Shown here one piece after another: positions 43,051 to 44,932 of a stretch of DNA of 44,932 bases. The translations under genes were made by a program, and so were the position numbers. This stretch comes from an uncultured Prevotella sp. (GTDB lineage Bacteria > Bacteroidota > Bacteroidia > Bacteroidales > Bacteroidaceae), in the NCBI GenBank assembly GCA_900557405.1, contig USSF01000010.1, positions 1 through 44,932 on the forward strand. The letters are read 5' to 3'. Below the pieces are notes generated by a model that was given only the letters and a program-made list of their open reading frames with translations, made no database searches and was not told the DNA's origin. Numbering within the stretch: position 1 is the stretch's first letter; each line of letters begins with the position of its first letter.

Positions 43051-44499
43051 TTATCCCACGGTACCTTCCAACGATACGCTCAGCAGCTTCTGCGCCTCTA
43101 CCGCGAACTCCATCGGGAGCTTGTTGAGCACTTCCTTGGCGTAGCCGTTCACGATGAGACCCACGGCCTGCTCCGTCGGGATGCCGCGCTGGTTGCAGTA
43201 GAAGAGCTGCTCCTCGGAGATTTTGGATGTCGTGGCCTCGTGTTCTATCACTGCCGTATCGTTGTGTATGTCCATATACGGGAAGGTGTGGGCTCCGCAG
43301 TCGCTGCCCAGCAGCAGGGAGTCGCACGAGGAATAGTTGCGGGCGTTGTCGGCGTTTGCCGTGGCGCGCACCAGTCCGCGGTAGGAGTTCTGGCTGTGGC
43401 CGGCGGAGATTCCCTTGGATATGATCGTAGACTTGGTGTTCTTGCCGATGTGTATCATCTTCGTGCCGGTGTCGGCCTCCTGGTAGTTGTTGGTCACGGC
43501 AACGCTGTAGAACTCCGCCACGGAGTTGTCGCCGCGCAACACGCACGACGGGTATTTCCATGTTATCGCCGAACCGGTCTCCACCTGTGTCCACGAGAGC
43601 TTGGAGTTCACTCCGCGCAGGTCGCCGCGCTTCGTCACGAGGTTGAGCACTCCGCCCTTGCCGTTCTCGTCGCCAGGATACCAGTTCTGCACCGTGGAGT
43701 ATTTCACCTCGGCATTGTCCTTCACGATAATCTCCACGATTGCGGCGTGGAGCTGGTTCTCATCGCGCATCGGGGCGGTACAGCCCTCAAGATACGACAC
43801 GTAGGAATCGTCTTCGGCGATGATGAGCGTGCGCTCGAACTGTCCCGTGTTCCTCGCATTGATGCGGAAATAGGAGCTCAGCTCCATCGGGCAGCGCACT
43901 CCCTTGGGGATGTATACGAACGACCCGTCGCTGAACACGGCACTGTTGAGGGCGGCATAGAAGTTGTCGCGGTATGGCACCACGCTTCCCAGGTATTCCC
44001 TCACCAAGTCGGGGTGCTCCTTGATGGCGTCGCCTATCGAGGAGAAGATCACTCCCTTCTCGGCGAGCTTCTCCTTGAACGTGGTCTTCACCGACACAGA
44101 GTCCATGATGGCGTCCACGGCGGTGCCGCTCAGCGCCAGACGCTCCTCAAGCGGTATGCCGAGCTTGTCGAATGTCTTCATCAGCTCGGGGTCTATCTCC
44201 TTGTTCTCGGGCTTTTTGGCCAGCGGGTCGGCATAATAGGATATGGCCTGGTAGTCCACCGGAGGCACGTTGACGTGGCCCCACTTCGGCTCCTGGAGCG
44301 TCTTCCAGTAGTTGTATGCCGTCAGTCGGAATTCGAGCATCCACTCCGGCTCGCCCTTCTTTTGGGAGATGAGCCTGATGATGTTCTCGTCGAGTCCTTT
44401 CTCGATGATGTCCGTATGCACGTCAGTGGTGAAGCCGAACTCGTATTTCTGCTCCGCCACCTGCTTGACGAACTCATTGTTCTTATCTTTGATTTCCAT
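43051..44499 (-). CDS. sufB: Fe-S cluster assembly protein SufB
   Basis: A 482-residue SufB, the scaffold subunit on which clusters form. Family runs include [22 protein letters not shown] (the cysteine proposed to receive sulfur), [14 protein letters not shown], and near the end [17 protein letters not shown]. Length matches the usual 480. First gene of the operon; a strong promoter lies about 95 bases upstream. No IscR or SufR-like site could be recognised. Confidence 0.97.
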   Translation of the reverse strand: MEIKDKNNEFVKQVAEQKYEFGFTTDVHTDIIEKGLDENIIRLISQKKGEPEWMLEFRLTAYNYWKTLQEPKWGHVNVPPVDYQAISYYADPLAKKPENKEIDPELMKTFDKLGIPLEERLALSGTAVDAIMDSVSVKTTFKEKLAEKGVIFSSIGDAIKEHPDLVREYLGSVVPYRDNFYAALNSAVFSDGSFVYIPKGVRCPMELSSYFRINARNTGQFERTLIIAEDDSYVSYLEGCTAPMRDENQLHAAIVEIIVKDNAEVKYSTVQNWYPGDENGKGGVLNLVTKRGDLRGVNSKLSWTQVETGSAITWKYPSCVLRGDNSVAEFYSVAVTNNYQEADTGTKMIHIGKNTKSTIISKGISAGHSQNSYRGLVRATANADNARNYSSCDSLLLGSDCGAHTFPYMDIHNDTAVIEHEATTSKISEEQLFYCNQRGIPTEQAVGLIVNGYAKEVLNKLPMEFAVEAQKLLSVSLEGTVG

Positions 44500-44594
44500 T
44501 TTCTTTTGTTAACCGGAGACTTCGCGCCCCCATAATGCGGCAGTCTGCCGACTGCCCTTTGTCATGACTTTTAAAACATTTATAAATGTGGTTG

Positions 44595-44625
44595 CAAAGT
44601 TAATATTTTATTATAAAAGTAGCAA
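44595..44625 (-). promoter_or_regulatory. Promoter of sufBCDS
   Basis: Minus-strand TTG (44625-44623), 20 bp, TAACTTTG (44602-44595); leader about 90 nt. Confidence 0.65.
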
Positions 44626-44741
44626 GAAAAACATATTCTTTACCCATGTTTCCACATGGAATGGACTTCAGGGGGGCGGCATAAAGCCGCAATCGGGTTG
44701 AAATCAGACTATATGTGGCGGTGGGGGTTATCTCCTTTACC

Positions 44742-44759
44742 TCCAATGACCGATTTGGA
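44742..44759. repeat. Small hairpin with GACCG core, copy 2
   Basis: TCCAA-TGACCGAT-TTGGA. The 13 bases CCAATGACCGATT are identical to those at 35832-35844. Confidence 0.55.
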
Positions 44760-44761
44760 TT

Positions 44762-44932
44762 CAACTCGTCTACTTGTCAACTTAAAAAAAGACAAACATC
44801 CTTGTAAACTCGTCTACTTGTAAACTCGTCAACTTAAAAAACTTTTTTTCTTTTTTTACCCTCACACCCTCACTTTTCGTCTGAAACGCCCTGTTTATCG
44901 GGGTTTCAGTGGTGAGGGTAAGTGTGAGGGTA
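44762..44932. repeat. Compound intergenic repeat, copy 2 (inverted, cut by the window edge)
   Basis: Begins with an 8-bp array (CTTGTAAA, CTCGTCTA, CTTGTAAA, CTCGTCAA, CTTAAAAA at 44801-44840), then a T/C-rich tract, TACCCTCACACCCTCAC, and AAACGCC to GTGAGGGTA at 44884-44920, which is the exact inverse of 14483-14519. The order of parts is the mirror image of copy 1. The stretch 44626-44741 holds nothing I recognise. Confidence 0.85.

Overview
The window looks like a chromosomal segment of a Bacteroidales bacterium, most likely Prevotella or a close relative. Pointers to this are: nearly every promoter I could place has the Bacteroidetes form (a TTG/TTTG box, 19-20 bp, then TAnnTTTG); there are few Shine-Dalgarno sites; and the gene set includes an S46 dipeptidyl peptidase, leucine-rich secreted proteins with a type IX-like sorting tail, a 670-residue urocanase, IF2 with a long A/P/K/Q-rich linker, and the order sufB-sufC-sufD-sufS. 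The genus is an inference; no rRNA gene is present.

Layout. 1-2956 (minus): the N-terminal 985 residues of a large secreted adhesin-like protein that runs off the left edge. 3207-4904 (plus): an AT-rich hipB-hipA toxin-antitoxin pair with its own promoter, candidate operator and terminator. 4950-11619 (minus): a histidine-degradation operon transcribed ftcD-hutU-hutH-hutI, with a strong terminator hairpin before hutI. 11703-14373 (minus): an iron-dependent alcohol dehydrogenase and a FucP-like sugar permease. 14655-16914 (minus): an S46 peptidase. 17113-20628 (minus): an SpmA/SpmB-like fusion, a four-helix-bundle protein and a polysaccharide flippase. 20713-27075 (plus): dapB, lepB, a signal-peptidase paralogue without catalytic residues, a WbqC-like protein, a thioesterase, dprA and a tRNA dihydrouridine synthase, apparently one operon. 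27160-31963 (minus): rimP-nusA-infB. 32265-34269 (minus): gyrB. 34512-34981 (minus): tRNA-Glu and rpsT. 35063-35812 (plus): recO. 35933-39362 (minus): a secreted leucine-rich repeat gene split by a frameshift. 39437-44625 (minus): the sufBCDS iron-sulfur cluster assembly operon.

The core genes are ordinary. The unusual signal lies between them. At least five intergenic gaps hold degenerate tandem arrays with a strict 9-bp period, each with a different unit sequence. Two further arrays have an 11-bp period and lie upstream of the gyrB and rimP promoters. A compound repeat of about 170-230 bp occurs twice, inverted, about 30 kb apart (14.4-14.65 kb and 44.76-44.93 kb). A hairpin with a conserved GACCG loop also occurs twice. 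These, the catalytically dead signal-peptidase paralogue, and the apparent attenuator-like hairpins in hut and rimP-nusA-infB are the best leads. I found no CRISPR array, insertion sequence, prophage or recognisable anti-phage locus apart from hipBA.
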